From NCBI GenBank assembly GCA_964350875.1, contig CAYGLT010000102.1, positions 1 through 6,566 of the forward strand: a stretch of 6,566 bases of DNA, read 5' to 3'. A program made the position numbers and the translations under genes. This DNA is from JAHBXC01 sp964350875. GTDB taxonomy: Bacteria; Planctomycetota; Phycisphaerae; Phycisphaerales; UBA1924. This document shows, in pieces, positions 6,373 to 6,566 of this stretch. Within the stretch, counting starts at the first letter, position 1. Each line of letters starts with the position of its first letter. Under the pieces are notes generated by a model. That model saw only the letters and a program-made list of their open reading frames with translations, was not told the DNA's origin and searched no databases.

Positions 6373-6566
6373 ATGCCCGAAGACCCCCAAAGAGACGCCG
6401 TCGCTCTTGGGGTCGGCGTCGGCCTCGCGATGGGCGCCGGGCTGGGTGTGGCGCTCGGCGCGGCGATCGGCGCCGTCACCGGCGATGTCGGGCTCTGGAT
6501 CGCGCTGGGCATCCCGCTCGGCGCCGGCGTCGGGCTGACGATCGGCTTGTGCCTCGCGATGCTCGT
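6373..6566 (+). CDS. Small glycine-zipper membrane protein (3' end outside window)
   Basis: An ATG at 6373 with a good ribosome site opens a frame of 64 codons that runs off the right edge. After a short charged head (PEDPQRD, residues 2-8) there are two hydrophobic segments full of small residues. Residues 10-36 show G-x-G-x-G and GxxxG spacing (GVGVG, GAGLG, GAAIG), and residues 40-64 continue the pattern (GLWIALGIPLGAGVG). A short TGD turn at 36-38 separates them. This is a helical hairpin of the glycine-zipper type, expected in the inner membrane and able to pack tightly or oligomerise. The gap to gatA is 27 bp on the same strand, so co-transcription is likely, but no functional link to tRNA amidation is known to me. 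The function is unknown. The total length cannot be given. Confidence 0.78.
   Translation, partial: MPEDPQRDAVALGVGVGLAMGAGLGVALGAAIGAVTGDVGLWIALGIPLGAGVGLTIGLCLAML

Noticed and set aside
5218..6390. Minus-strand open frame of 390 codons opposite gatA
   Set aside because: gatA is unmistakable on the plus strand with all catalytic residues. The long antisense frame follows from its biased codon use.

Overview
The window reads as a high-GC bacterial chromosome, most likely from the Planctomycetota and probably the Phycisphaerae. The main clue is that two large secreted proteins end in a Cys-flanked dockerin-like tail (DxNxD...DLN.VL..FG, twice), an arrangement I associate with that group. Supporting clues are very high G+C at third codon positions, weak or absent Shine-Dalgarno sequences on some genes, and a gatA that is not next to gatC. 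The taxonomic call is an inference from these traits.

Layout, left to right. (1) 1-1675, minus strand: a secreted protein with repeated beta-rich modules and a dockerin-like tail, cut by the left edge. Its frame has no stop in the window, so a caller that requires a stop codon would miss it. (2) 1676-1882: a divergent intergenic region with two short dyads. (3) 1883-2695, plus strand: a PD-(D/E)XK nuclease-like protein resembling MmcB-type proteins, with two insertions in the fold. (4) 2696-4654, minus strand: a second secreted dockerin-tailed protein with two related beta-sandwich-like halves. Its stop codon touches the stop codon of the nuclease gene. (5) 4655-4827: a divergent promoter region. 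(6) 4828-6345, plus strand: gatA, subunit A of the tRNA-dependent amidotransferase, with an intact Lys-Ser-Ser triad. (7) 6373 to the right edge, plus strand: the start of a small glycine-zipper membrane protein, probably co-transcribed with gatA.

The genes do not form an obvious single pathway. gatA is housekeeping, the two dockerin-tailed proteins are exported and of unknown function, and the nuclease-like protein may act in DNA repair or processing. I found no CRISPR array, tRNA, rRNA, transposase or convincing defence cassette. The most noteworthy signals are: the same TACCCT hexamer 6-7 nt ahead of both GTG-started, SD-less genes, suggesting leaderless transcripts; the two insertions in the nuclease; the internal duplication in the second secreted protein; the back-to-back convergent stop codons; and the dyads between genes 1 and 2.
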